Notes: generated by a model from the letters alone, not told the origin. Shown: positions 1 through 9,231, counted from the first letter of the stretch. The stretch: 57,037 bases of DNA from CAILKP01 sp038231815 (GCA_038231815.1 JBBRKQ010000015.1:1-57037); one strand, 5' to 3'. Numbers and translations are program-made.

Positions 1-120
1 ATCAACTCGTTTGGTGTGGGCGATGCGGCGATTGATCCGGTAGCTGATGTCAACGGCGACCTCGTCGTAGACGGCAACGACTTCGTCGCGTTCATCAACG
101 CCTTCGGCGCAGGCTGCTGA
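1..120 (+). CDS. C-terminal fragment of a secreted protein with GC-type dockerin-like tail (5' truncated)
   Basis: Frame 1 is open from the window edge to TGA at 118-120 and encodes 39 residues containing a calcium-loop-like DVNGDLVVDGNDF segment and ending FINAFGAGC. The ending VDGNDFVAFINAFGAGC also closes the minus-strand protein at 11628-14429, and the two genes share about 35 identical bases there. Dockerin type I/EF-hand segments of this kind are known at the C-termini of secreted Phycisphaerae proteins. The conserved Gly-Cys end may be a sorting or anchoring signal (inference). The rest of the protein lies outside the window, so its main function is unknown. Confidence 0.8.
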   Translation: MNSFGVGDAAIDPVADVNGDLVVDGNDFVAFINAFGAGC

Positions 121-456
121 GTTCGGATGCCGGGCTGATGCGACCCGGGTCGAGTTTTCGTTCGTAACCGCAACTTTGATGACTCAATTGGCACCCGGAT
201 TCAATCCGGGTGTCTTTTTGCGCGCTGCGGGCGGAGCGGCCGCGGGCAAGCGATGCGCGATGCGCGATGCGACTGCGCCGGTGCCGCGCAAAATGATGTT
301 CTTTCATCGCAAGGAAATCGAAACCTTTTTTCGCTGCGGCCTAATATCAAGCTCTCCTGCGGTGTGTTCTGCCGCTTTTGAATTTCATCATCGGTCGCCC
401 TTACTTTGCCTCAACGCTGCGGCGAGTGTGCGGGGGCGCTGCAAGGAACCCGCTCC
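121..456. other. Intergenic region, terminator plus leader of PTS unit
   Basis: No gene is supported here. It holds the terminator of the upstream dockerin protein (192-219) and then about 235 bases of leader before the PTS EIIC start. A Shine-Dalgarno-like AAGGA lies at 443-447. I see no convincing -35/-10 pair or operator. Confidence 0.6.
192..219 (+). terminator. Rho-independent terminator after dockerin-tail gene
   Basis: A 9-bp perfect stem (CACCCGGAT / ATCCGGGTG, 192-200 with 204-212) with a TCA loop is followed directly by TCTTTTT. It lies 70 bases after the stop of the first gene and separates it from the PTS unit. Confidence 0.85.
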
Positions 457-1554
457 ATGGAATGGCTGAAAAAGCTTCGTCAGCACCTTCTCACCGGTGT
501 GTCGTACGCGATTCCGTTTGTTGCATGCGGTGGCATTCTGATTGCCGCGGCGATTGCGATGGTTCCGCTTCGTGAGGCAACAGCAACAGTGGCGGGCGGT
601 CCGGATTTTTCAAACTCGCCAATTCCTTTCTTCATGCTGAAGATGGGTGTGCTTTCATTTAAGCTCATGCTCGCGTTTCTTGGGGCATATATCGCGTATT
701 CGATCGCGGGTAAGCCCGGATTGGTGGCAGGTGCGATCGGTGGCTTCCTGTGCAACGATCTGAATCTTCTGGCCTTCTTCACGGACTCGTCTAAAAAAGA
801 GATCAGCGCTGGTTTTCTCGGGGCAATCGCCGCGGGGCTGCTGGCTGGGTATGTGGTGCAGGGTCTGAAGTCGTTACCCATGCACAAACTCGTGAAGCCG
901 ATAATGCCGATTTTGATCATCCCCATCACATCGACCCTGATTGTGGGAGCGGTGATGATGCTGGTAGTCGGCCCGCCGATTGCAGGCTTTATGATCAGCC
1001 TTGGCGAGCAGCTCAAATCCATGCAGGGCGGCAGCGCTGTGGTATTGGCCGCACTGCTGGGCGCCATGATTGCGTTTGACATGGGTGGCCCTGTCAATAA
1101 GGCTGCATTCTTCTTTGCTTCGGGGTTGATCGCCCAGGGCGACTATTCACTGATGGGGCCGGTTGCGGCGGCGATCTGCACGCCACCGCTGGGACTGGGT
1201 CTGGCCACTTTGCTGGCTCGCAAGCATTGGTCTACGGAGCAGCGGGAATCAGGGCTTGCGGCGATGGGGATGGGCATGGTCGGAATCACTGAGGGCGCGA
1301 TTCCGTTTGCCGCGGGTGATCCGCTACGGGTTATCCCGTGCATTGTGCTCGGATCAATGACCGCCAGCACCGTTGCCATGCTGGGCGGCGTTGGCAACCA
1401 TGCCCCGCACGGCGGGCCAATCGTGCTGCCGGTCATTGACAATCGGATCATGTACATCGTCGCCATTGTCGCAGGCACGGTTGTTACAGCGGTTTCTATC
1501 AACGCCCTGAAAGTACTTTGGAAAGCGCCGGGCGAGCGCCTTGAGAAGGCGTGA
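457..1554 (+). CDS. PTS fructose-family transporter subunit EIIC
   Basis: This 365-residue polytopic membrane protein is the sugar-translocating EIIC domain of a fructose/mannitol-family phosphotransferase system. It starts MEWLKKLRQHLLTGVSYAIP, matching the usual EIIC-Fru opening (HLLTGVSYMLP). It contains the family motifs GGPVNKAA (residues 210-217), GITEGAIPF (from 276) and a late HAPHGGPIV segment. The start is the ATG at 457, with AAGGA 9 bases upstream; an earlier in-frame ATG at 406 would add 17 unrelated residues. EIIC is a separate polypeptide here, with EIIB next and EIIA fused to HPr-EI in the third gene. Substrate is not fixed by sequence: fructose is the family default, and the alpha-mannosidase downstream suggests a mannoside such as mannosylglycerate (inference). 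Confidence 0.92.
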   Translation: MEWLKKLRQHLLTGVSYAIPFVACGGILIAAAIAMVPLREATATVAGGPDFSNSPIPFFMLKMGVLSFKLMLAFLGAYIAYSIAGKPGLVAGAIGGFLCNDLNLLAFFTDSSKKEISAGFLGAIAAGLLAGYVVQGLKSLPMHKLVKPIMPILIIPITSTLIVGAVMMLVVGPPIAGFMISLGEQLKSMQGGSAVVLAALLGAMIAFDMGGPVNKAAFFFASGLIAQGDYSLMGPVAAAICTPPLGLGLATLLARKHWSTEQRESGLAAMGMGMVGITEGAIPFAAGDPLRVIPCIVLGSMTASTVAMLGGVGNHAPHGGPIVLPVIDNRIMYIVAIVAGTVVTAVSINALKVLWKAPGERLEKA

Positions 1555-1645
1555 GCGGGTCTGAAAGGTTTTAGGAAGTTCGCAGTTGTCGAACCGGATT
1601 GATCGCTTGCTTTGTTTAACGCTCGATATTGAGCAGGACTGGACT

Positions 1646-1945
1646 ATGAAAATCGTCGCCGTTACCGCTTGTCCGACCGGAATTGCCCACACTTACATGG
1701 CTGCCGAGCAGCTTGAGAAAACCGCCAAGGCGATGGGCCACCAGATTAAGGTTGAGACCCAAGGTGCCATGGGCATCGAGAACGAACTTTCCAAGGCTGA
1801 TATCAAGGATTGTGACGTCGCGATCTTTGCTGTTGATATTGAAGTTGAGCATTTGGATCGGTTTGAAGGCAAGAAGACGATTCGTGTCGGGGTTTCGGAA
1901 GCCATTAAAAATCCCAAAGGTGTGCTGGCCAAGGCTGGGGCCTGA
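1646..1945 (+). CDS. PTS fructose-family EIIB subunit
   Basis: A 99-residue stand-alone EIIB domain. It begins MKIVAVTACPTGIAHTYMAA, and Cys9 in the TACPTGIAHT motif is the expected phospho-cysteine that passes phosphate from EIIA to the incoming sugar. The length equals a single EIIB-Fru domain. The ATG at 1646 is chosen because the motif starts 5-10 residues into EIIB domains; the open frame upstream adds 20 unrelated residues. The gene follows EIIC by 91 bases and precedes the HPr-EI-EIIA fusion by 135 bases, including a heptamer tandem repeat. It probably sits in the cytoplasm, docked to EIIC. Confidence 0.93.
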   Translation: MKIVAVTACPTGIAHTYMAAEQLEKTAKAMGHQIKVETQGAMGIENELSKADIKDCDVAIFAVDIEVEHLDRFEGKKTIRVGVSEAIKNPKGVLAKAGA

Positions 1946-1991
1946 CACCGCCGGGCGCATCGGTTCTCCGCGTGCTTTCGTTGAATGCCCT

Positions 1992-2026
1992 AGGCCCGAG
2001 GCCCGAGGCCCAAGGCCCAAGGCCCA
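1992..2026 (+). repeat. Heptamer tandem repeat, 5 x AGGCCC(G/A)
   Basis: Five exact-length 7-bp units (two AGGCCCG then three AGGCCCA) lie between the EIIB stop and the HPr-EI-EIIA start. Not coding in any likely frame. Function unknown; such arrays can change copy number by slippage. Confidence 0.9.
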
Positions 2027-2080
2027 CAGTGCGAGTAATTTGCGATTTCGTCTTGCACACCCATTCAGGACTTTCTTTCT

Positions 2081-4663
2081 ATGTCGGCTGAGGTTCGCTT
2101 CACCTGTTCTCTGCACAACGGTCTGCACGCGCGGCCCGCCAGCATGCTTGCCGAGGCAGTGCGTGGGTTTCGCGCTGTGGCCACGCTCGCCAAGGCTGGC
2201 GGCGTATCTGTTGATGCTGGGAGCGTGCTCTCCGTGGTTGGGCTGGATGTTCAGTTTGGCGATGCGTGCACCATCGAAGCCAAGGGTGCCGATGCCGAGG
2301 CGGCCATTGTCGCGGTGCGGGTTCTTATTGATGGGGCGTGGGCCAAAGCAGAGGATGAGCCCGCCGGCAAGCTCGGCAAGCCTGGCAAGCCCGCCCAGTC
2401 GAACTCTGCACGCGGGCCGGAGGAACTGCCCATCAGCCTTCGTCAGCACAACATCGCCTTCGCCCCGGGAACGCCCGTGTGCCGCGGTGTGGGCCGCGGC
2501 GTTGCCGTGATGGTGGCCGGGCTTTCGCTGTCGGCGGCGATGAGGGATGCCAAGCCCACCTCGCTGGATGGCGAGTTGGCCGCGGCTGCGGAGGCAATTG
2601 CGGTGGTCACGGCTGAGCTTCGCAAGCGTGCGGCGGCTGCTGGTCGCAAGTTTGAGAAGGACCTGCTTCTCGCCCATGCGGAGATTTCGTCTGACCCGGC
2701 GTTGGATGCGGAGGTGAAACTGCAGATTCGTGCGGGAAAGACTGCCGCCCAAGCGGTTGTGGTTGCTGCCGGTCGATTCATGGACCAACTGCGGGCAGCA
2801 TCGAGCGCGTACGTGCGCGATCGGGTGATTGACATCCAAGATGTGTGCATGCAGATTGTTGATCGCTTGAAGCTGGGCGCAAGCGCGGGCATGCAGCATG
2901 GAGCGGGGCATGAAGAGGCGAACTCAAGCCGGATCGAGCTCAAGCAGGACAGCATTGTCGTGGCGGAGGTGCTCACGGCCAACCAGTTGATGTCGATGGA
3001 CCACGGGAGGCTCAAGGGGCTGGTTCTGGGGGCCGTTGGTGTCACATCTCACACGGTGATTCTTGCCCGGAGCTTGAGCATTCCCACGCTGCTGGATGCT
3101 CGCCTGGCACTGTCGATGGTGTCTGCCGGTGACGAGCTGATTGTTGATGGCGACAATGGGCTCATGCTTGCCGCGGGTTCGGCGGAGGTGCAGCGGTACT
3201 ATCAGATCGTTGATCGCACGGCCAAGCGCCGCCGCGAGCGGCTTCATCCGATTGCCAGAAAGCCCGGTGCGACGCGCGATGGTGTGGCCATGGAGGTTGC
3301 GGCCAACGCTTCCATGCCTGGCGAGGTGACTTCCGCAGTGGCGCTGGGCGCGCAAGGTGTGGGCCTGCTGCGTACGGAACTGCTTTTTCTGGATCGTCCG
3401 CACGCTCCCTCTGAGCAGGAACAGTTTGAGGCCTATGCCGCCGTGGTTGATGCTGCGGCTGGCGGCAGTGTGATCATTCGCACGTTTGATATTGGTGGCG
3501 ACAAGCCCGCGGCGTACATGACTGTGCCGCCGGAGGACAATCCGTTTTTGGGCGTTCGCGGTATCCGGCTGTACCCGCAGTACCTTGACTTGCTCACCGC
3601 GCAGCTTCGGGCGATCATTCGCGCTTCGGCCCGTGGGCCGGTTAAGGTGATGGCGCCGATGGTTGCGGTTGCCTCTGAGGCGGAGTGGTTCCGGCAGCAG
3701 GTTCGTGATACTCAGGCGCAGCTTCGCAGCGAAGGCGTTGGCTTTGATGAGAAAATGCCGATCGGTGTGATGGTTGAGGTCCCATCGGTTGCGCACGCCA
3801 TGCCGGAGATTTGCGAGCACGCAGATTTTTTAAGCGTGGGCACCAATGACCTGTGCCAGTACACCATGGCTGTTGACCGTGGCAACAAAGGTGTGGCGAG
3901 TATTTACAACTCGCGCCAGCCCGCATTCCTGCGGCTGCTTGCGGGTATTGTGCGTGAGGCCCGGAGTCATAATACTTGGATTGGTATTTGCGGTGAAATG
4001 GCCGGTGACGTTCGCAACTTGCCGCTGCTGGTGGGCATGGGGGTTGATGAAATCAGCGTGGCTCCGGGTGAGGTGCTGAATCTTAAGGCTGCGCTGGTGA
4101 ATCTGGACTCGGTCCGGTGCCGGGAAACACTTGCCGGTGCGATGGCGTGCAAAACTGCGGATGCCGTTGAGGCGTTTTTGGGACAGAGTGCTGCTGGTGG
4201 CCAGCAGGCCGTTGGCGTGCTTGACTCAAACGCCATTGTTGTTGGCAGTGATGCCAGGACCAAGCACGAAGCCATTAAAGAGGCGGTTGATGCGCTCTTT
4301 GTGGCTGGGCGAACTGAGCAGCCAGATGCCGTTGAGGCGGCGGTTTGGGCCCGCGAAGCAACGTACTCGACGGGGCTTGGCTACGGATTTGCTGTGCCGC
4401 ACTGCAAGACCGAATCCATCGCCGCGGCCACGCTGGCGGTGGTCAAACTCAAAAACCCTGTCGAGTGGGGCTCGAGTGATGGTGTGCCCGTCGGCATCGT
4501 GCTGCTGCTGGTCGTACCAGCGGGTGACACGGCAGGGACGCATATGAAAGTGTTCGCAAAGCTAGCCCGCAAGCTCATGCATGAAGAGTTTAGAGAGCAG
4601 CTGGCGGCATCGGTTGATGCGGCTGCAATTGAGCGCACACTTTTGGAACACCTACAGCTTTGA
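2081..4663 (+). CDS. Multiphosphoryl transfer protein, HPr-EI-EIIA fusion
   Basis: This 860-residue cytoplasmic protein combines the general and sugar-specific phosphate carriers of the PTS. HPr occupies about residues 1-90 with phospho-His16 in LHNGLHARPAS; Ser48 sits where HPr-Ser46 is regulated in Firmicutes. Enzyme I spans about 122-690: phospho-His324 lies in GVTSHTVILARSLSIP, the PEP-binding segments RTFDIGGDKP and FLGVRGIRL are present, and Cys637 lies in GICGEMAGD. EIIA-Fru fills the last 145 residues or so, with His774 in GYGFAVPHCKT. All four expected active residues are intact. The domain order HPr-EI-EIIA matches FryA-type proteins rather than classic FruB. With EIIB and EIIC upstream it gives a complete, self-contained phosphorelay from PEP to sugar. 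CAGGA at 2066-2070 precedes the ATG. No HPr kinase is visible nearby. Confidence 0.94.
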   Translation: MSAEVRFTCSLHNGLHARPASMLAEAVRGFRAVATLAKAGGVSVDAGSVLSVVGLDVQFGDACTIEAKGADAEAAIVAVRVLIDGAWAKAEDEPAGKLGKPGKPAQSNSARGPEELPISLRQHNIAFAPGTPVCRGVGRGVAVMVAGLSLSAAMRDAKPTSLDGELAAAAEAIAVVTAELRKRAAAAGRKFEKDLLLAHAEISSDPALDAEVKLQIRAGKTAAQAVVVAAGRFMDQLRAASSAYVRDRVIDIQDVCMQIVDRLKLGASAGMQHGAGHEEANSSRIELKQDSIVVAEVLTANQLMSMDHGRLKGLVLGAVGVTSHTVILARSLSIPTLLDARLALSMVSAGDELIVDGDNGLMLAAGSAEVQRYYQIVDRTAKRRRERLHPIARKPGATRDGVAMEVAANASMPGEVTSAVALGAQGVGLLRTELLFLDRPHAPSEQEQFEAYAAVVDAAAGGSVIIRTFDIGGDKPAAYMTVPPEDNPFLGVRGIRLYPQYLDLLTAQLRAIIRASARGPVKVMAPMVAVASEAEWFRQQVRDTQAQLRSEGVGFDEKMPIGVMVEVPSVAHAMPEICEHADFLSVGTNDLCQYTMAVDRGNKGVASIYNSRQPAFLRLLAGIVREARSHNTWIGICGEMAGDVRNLPLLVGMGVDEISVAPGEVLNLKAALVNLDSVRCRETLAGAMACKTADAVEAFLGQSAAGGQQAVGVLDSNAIVVGSDARTKHEAIKEAVDALFVAGRTEQPDAVEAAVWAREATYSTGLGYGFAVPHCKTESIAAATLAVVKLKNPVEWGSSDGVPVGIVLLLVVPAGDTAGTHMKVFAKLARKLMHEEFREQLAASVDAAAIERTLLEHLQL

Positions 4664-4765
4664 CTGGTTAGGTTTGGACGCCTTGCGGCGTGCAGTTTGA
4701 TGTGTTGATGCTTTCGCCGTGTGGCAATCTGATCCCCGATTCGTACCTTTTTGAGACACCATCCT

Positions 4766-7700
4766 ATGAAACTTTCTTCTGTACTTTCACTCATCGCGGG
4801 TCTGGCTTGCTCGGCGAGTGCGTTCGCAACATTGGCCGATGAAGCCGCCAAACCCGCAGCGCCCAAAGCTGCAGCCATGAAGCCAGCCCCCAACCTGCTC
4901 ACCGAGCCGACGCTCTACGTCGTTGGCTACGCCCACTTGGACACGCAGTGGCGCTGGACGTATGCGGACTCCATCCGCGAGTTCCTGCCCAAGACTCTGA
5001 ATGACAATTTTAACCTGTTTGAGAAGTACCCGAGCTATGTGTTTAACTTCAGCGGATCGCGCCGTTACCAGATGATGAAGGAGTACTACCCCGAGCAGTA
5101 CGCCAAGATGAAGCAGTACATCACCGCGGGCCGCTGGTTCCCGTGCGGATCATCGGTTGATGAGAATGATGCCAATGTTCCATCGGCTGAATCGTTCGTT
5201 CGCCAAGTGCTGTACGGCAACAAGTACTTTCGTCAAGAGTTTGGCCTCGCCAGCGAAGAGTTTATGCTGCCCGACTGCTTTGGCTTTCCGGCATCAATGC
5301 CCACGATGCTGGCACATTGCGGGCTCAAGGGTTTTTCAACCCAGAAGCTGACCTGGAACGCGGTCGTGCCGATTCCGTTTAAGGTGGGTATGTGGGAAGG
5401 GACTGATGGCACGCGGATCGCCGCAGCGCTTGATCCGGGGTCGTATACCGGCGAGGTCAAGGAGAATCTGGCCAACAGCGCTTCGTGGAAGACGCGCCTC
5501 GAGAACCACCGCAAGGAGTCAGGAATCCTGGCGGACTACCACTACTTTGGCACCGGTGACACGGGCGGTGCGCCGACTGAAAAGTCGGTAGCGATGGTTG
5601 AAACCAGCGTCAACACCAAGGGAGACATCAACGTCGTCTCTGGAAACGCCGATGCGATGTTCAACGCCCTAACGCCCGAGATGCAAAAGCGGCTCCCTAC
5701 GTACAAGGGCGAGTTGATGCTGACCGAGCACTCCGCAGGGTCGGTCACTTCTCAGGCTTACATGAAGCGGTGGAACCGTAAGAATGAGCTGCTGGCCGAT
5801 GCCGCGGAGCGGGCCTCACTGGCCGCCTGGTGGCTCGGCGGTCGCCCGTATCCGTCCACCAAGATTGAGGATGCCTGGTATCTCGTGCTCGGCTCGCAGA
5901 TGCACGACATTTTGCCCGGCACCAGCGTGCCCAAGGCGTACGAGTATTCATGGAACGATGAAATCCTGGCGGCCAACATGTTTTGCGAGGTTCTCACCGA
6001 TGCCACCAGCGCTGTAGTCTCCGCACTTGATACTCGCGCCACCGGCAGCGCCATTGTTGTGTACAACGCCTTGTCGTTTGATCGTCAGGATGTGGTCGAG
6101 GCTTCCGTTCCGGCGGTTGGTGCCATGGCCGCGGCCAAGGGCATCAAGGTGACGGGTCCGGACGGCAAACCGGTGGCGGCACAGATTCTCTCGATCAGCG
6201 ACGGTGTGGCGCGGATTGCGTTTGTGGCGATGACCCCATCGGTCAGTTACTCGACGTTTGATGTTGAGCTTCAGGCGGCCGCTGGTCCGGTCGCATCAAC
6301 TCTTAAGGTTACAGAGAACACGCTGGAGAATGGCAACTATCTTGCCAAGATTGATGCCAATGGTGATGTTTCTTCAATCTTTGACAAGCTCGCCAAGAAA
6401 GAGCTGCTCTCAGCGCCAATTCGGCTGGGGCTGCACTATGAGAACCCCCGCGAGTGGCCAGCGTGGAACCAGGATTGGGCGGACCGCAAACTGCCACCGA
6501 AGGCCTTTGCAGGCGGCCCCGTTACCATGAAGATAGCTGAGGATGGACCTGCTCGAGTTGCAATTGAAGTCACGCGTTCTGCTGAAGGCTCAACGTTCAT
6601 CCAGCGTGTGCGTTTGTGCGCGGGTGATGCGGGCTCTCGCGTTGAGTTTGACACCGACATCGACTGGCGTAGCCGCCAGCGCAGTCTGCGTGTTCATTTC
6701 CCGCTGGCGGTTTCCAATCCGAAGGCAACGTACGACTTGGCGGCCGGCGCTATCGAGCGTGGCAACGGCCAGGAGAAGCAGTTTGAGTACTCCTTCCACC
6801 ACTGGTTTGACTTGACTGATTCCAAGAAGGATTACGGTGTTACGGCCATAAGTGATAGCAAGTATGGAGCCGATAAGCCAACAGACAACACCGTTCGGCT
6901 GACGCTGCTGCACACGCCCGGTACCCGTGGCGGTTACCCGGATCAGGGCACGCAGGACATTGGCCGCCACCATGTGTTGTACGCGTTATATGGGCACGCC
7001 GGTGACTGGAAGCAGGCTCAGGGCCCCGCGCAGGGTGCGAGGCTGAACCAGCCGCTGATGTCGTTTGCCAGCGAGAAGCACGAGGGCCCGCTGGGCAAGA
7101 GCTACTCGCTCATGAACGTGAGCGATAAGAACGTGAGCATCAGTGCCGCCAAGAAGGCTGAAGAGGGTGACGAGATCATCATCCGTTTGCGTGAGCACAC
7201 CGGTAACGCCGCCAAGGGGGTGCAGGTTGCGCTGGCACAGCCCATCGTCTCCGCCCGAGAGGTTGATGGTCAGGAACGCCCTATTGGTGCGGCCACCGTG
7301 ACCGGCGGCAAGCTGGTTACTGATGTGCGCGGCTACGGCCTCAGGGCGTTTGCAGTGAAGGTTGGCAAGCCGGCCACACAGATTGCAACTTTGCAGAGCA
7401 AGCCAATTGCCCTAGCGTTTGATGCGGACGTGATTAGTTCAACGGCCAAGCCGAATGATGGTGCGATGGACAGCGAGGGCCGCTCTTATCCAGGTTCAAT
7501 GATTCCCGCCACGCTGGTGGCAGAGGGTGTCACGTTCAACTTCGGACCAACTGCCAATGGACAGAAGAATGCTGTTGCCTGCAATGGTCAGGAAATTAAG
7601 ATTCCTGAGGGCGGCTTCAACCGGCTGTATGTTCTGGCCTCCGCCACGGGCGATACCGCAGCAAACATTATGGTCGATGGCAAGCCCGTGCCCTGGAGTG

Positions 7701-9100
7701 TGCAAAGCTGGAACGGCTATATTGGTCAGTGGGATAACCGCATCTGGCCAACCACCATCACCGAGAGCTACGGTGGCAATGGTGAGATCATCGGCCTCAC
7801 ACCAGGTTTCATCAAGGATGACACGGTGGCGTGGTTCTCCTCGCACTACAACACCTCCGCTGGCAACTCGTTTTATGAGTTCTGCTACATTTACAAGTAC
7901 GGGATTGAGCTGCCCGCGGGCGCGAAGGTTGTGACCTTGCCTAAGGACAGCAAAATCAAAGTGTTTGCGGCGACGGCGGCCAACACCGGCGGCTCGCGCG
8001 TTACTGCGGCGAGGCCATTGTTTGACACGCTCAGCGGCCACCAGCAGGATGCCCCGCAAATTGTGCCCGCCGCTGGCAAGTTCAGCGATGCGACCGAAAT
8101 TCGTGTTGAGCCCGCGATGTACTGGCGACCGGGTTCCATCCGCTTTACCACGGATGGTTCTGAACCCACCGCCAAGTCACCGGTGTACTCAGGCCCGGTC
8201 ACACTTGCCGCGGCCGCCACGGTGAAGGCTTCTGTGCTTGGGGCGGATGGCAGCATGAGCCCCATCGCCGCATCGAAGTTTGAAGTGAACGACACCACAG
8301 CGCCAAGCATTCAGAAGGTTGAAGCTGTGTATCAGGCACCGACGCTGCGGCTTGAATTCTCCGAGGCGCTGGGCGCTTCGGCCGCGACGGCCGCGAATTA
8401 CGCGATTGAGCCGGCGATTGCCGTGACCAAGGCGGAACTGCAGGCGGACCAGCGCAGCGTGCTGCTGACACTGGCCGAAGCGCCGGAGATGAAGCAAAGC
8501 TACAAGGTCATCGTCACCGGTGTTGCCGATGCTTCGCCCGCGGCCAATGCAATGAAGGCTTCTACCGCTGAGTTTGCCGCAGCGGGCCCGGTGTATTCAC
8601 TGGCCGCCATGAGCCCGGAGCAGCGCGGCACCACCATCCGCGATATCGCGGGTCTTCCTGTGAAGGGCACGGACAAGTGGTCGATGAACATGTTTGTGAA
8701 GATGGACAAACAGCCGCCCAACCGCACGGTTATCGCGGGCTTTGGCAAGTGTGCCGACGGTGTGAACGGTCAGGCTCGCTACTTGGTCAAGTTCGCGCCG
8801 GGCATTCACTTCTGGAGCAGCAACCGTGATGTGGGCACTACCACGCAGTATGATCTGAACCGCTGGCAGATGATCACCATTACGTACGATGGCACTACGG
8901 TGCGGACGTACAAGGACGGCAAGAAGATCGCCGAAGGCGTTCAGTCGTTTGCTGATGATGAGAACAGCATTTCACTTGCTCCCAAGGACCCGTGGGAGAA
9001 GATGCGGACGTTTGATGGCGAGATCCGAGACCTGACGATCTGGAGCGTACCGCTGGGTCAAGAGGCGATTGCGACGCTGAGTAAGTCGGCTCCGAAATAA
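4766..9100 (+). CDS. Secreted GH38 alpha-mannosidase with C-terminal accessory domains
   Basis: A 1444-residue exported enzyme that should hydrolyse terminal alpha-mannosides. A signal peptide ends near ASAFA (about residue 22). The GH38 N-terminal domain has zinc ligands His57 and Asp59 in AHLDTQWRW, probable nucleophile Asp170 in LPDCFGFPASMP, and His380/Asp381 in SQMHDILPG. GH38 middle and C-terminal beta-domains follow to about residue 830. Next come a beta-sandwich (about 850-1080), a chitobiase/hexosaminidase C-terminal-type domain (PGSIRFTTDGSEPTAKSPVYSG, about 1110-1175), an Ig-like segment, and a LamG/ConA-like lectin domain to the end. The ATG at 4766 is preferred over an upstream TTG at 4751. 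No strong terminator separates it from the PTS fusion 102 bases upstream, so co-transcription is plausible. Pairing with a fructose-type PTS recalls mngAB of Escherichia coli, but that mannosidase is cytoplasmic and much shorter. Confidence 0.9.
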   Translation: MKLSSVLSLIAGLACSASAFATLADEAAKPAAPKAAAMKPAPNLLTEPTLYVVGYAHLDTQWRWTYADSIREFLPKTLNDNFNLFEKYPSYVFNFSGSRRYQMMKEYYPEQYAKMKQYITAGRWFPCGSSVDENDANVPSAESFVRQVLYGNKYFRQEFGLASEEFMLPDCFGFPASMPTMLAHCGLKGFSTQKLTWNAVVPIPFKVGMWEGTDGTRIAAALDPGSYTGEVKENLANSASWKTRLENHRKESGILADYHYFGTGDTGGAPTEKSVAMVETSVNTKGDINVVSGNADAMFNALTPEMQKRLPTYKGELMLTEHSAGSVTSQAYMKRWNRKNELLADAAERASLAAWWLGGRPYPSTKIEDAWYLVLGSQMHDILPGTSVPKAYEYSWNDEILAANMFCEVLTDATSAVVSALDTRATGSAIVVYNALSFDRQDVVEASVPAVGAMAAAKGIKVTGPDGKPVAAQILSISDGVARIAFVAMTPSVSYSTFDVELQAAAGPVASTLKVTENTLENGNYLAKIDANGDVSSIFDKLAKKELLSAPIRLGLHYENPREWPAWNQDWADRKLPPKAFAGGPVTMKIAEDGPARVAIEVTRSAEGSTFIQRVRLCAGDAGSRVEFDTDIDWRSRQRSLRVHFPLAVSNPKATYDLAAGAIERGNGQEKQFEYSFHHWFDLTDSKKDYGVTAISDSKYGADKPTDNTVRLTLLHTPGTRGGYPDQGTQDIGRHHVLYALYGHAGDWKQAQGPAQGARLNQPLMSFASEKHEGPLGKSYSLMNVSDKNVSISAAKKAEEGDEIIIRLREHTGNAAKGVQVALAQPIVSAREVDGQERPIGAATVTGGKLVTDVRGYGLRAFAVKVGKPATQIATLQSKPIALAFDADVISSTAKPNDGAMDSEGRSYPGSMIPATLVAEGVTFNFGPTANGQKNAVACNGQEIKIPEGGFNRLYVLASATGDTAANIMVDGKPVPWSVQSWNGYIGQWDNRIWPTTITESYGGNGEIIGLTPGFIKDDTVAWFSSHYNTSAGNSFYEFCYIYKYGIELPAGAKVVTLPKDSKIKVFAATAANTGGSRVTAARPLFDTLSGHQQDAPQIVPAAGKFSDATEIRVEPAMYWRPGSIRFTTDGSEPTAKSPVYSGPVTLAAAATVKASVLGADGSMSPIAASKFEVNDTTAPSIQKVEAVYQAPTLRLEFSEALGASAATAANYAIEPAIAVTKAELQADQRSVLLTLAEAPEMKQSYKVIVTGVADASPAANAMKASTAEFAAAGPVYSLAAMSPEQRGTTIRDIAGLPVKGTDKWSMNMFVKMDKQPPNRTVIAGFGKCADGVNGQARYLVKFAPGIHFWSSNRDVGTTTQYDLNRWQMITITYDGTTVRTYKDGKKIAEGVQSFADDENSISLAPKDPWEKMRTFDGEIRDLTIWSVPLGQEAIATLSKSAPK

Positions 9101-9165
9101 TTTCGCCCCGTTTGCGGAAGGGACCTGGGCCCAGGCCGAGGTCCGCCTGAAAGCAGAAGTAGTCC

Positions 9166-9199
9166 GGCGCGGCGATGTGAAAGCATCGCCGTGCCCTTT
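9166..9199 (+). terminator. Possible terminator hairpin after alpha-mannosidase
   Basis: A 12-bp stem with one G-U pair (GGCGCGGCGATG at 9166-9177 with CATCGCCGTGCC at 9184-9195) and loop TGAAAG is followed by only CTTT. A 12-bp palindrome CCTGGGCCCAGG lies just upstream at 9124-9135. The short T tract makes it a weak terminator or an RNA structure of another kind. Confidence 0.5.
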
Positions 9200-9231
9200 G
9201 GTCTGAAGCGTGTTGCAGCTGGGTGCTACTT

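Noticed and set aside
1683..2510. 275-codon plus-strand frame across EIIB and the PTS fusion
   Set aside because: Out of frame with clear EIIB and HPr domains; Arg/Pro-rich shadow translation.
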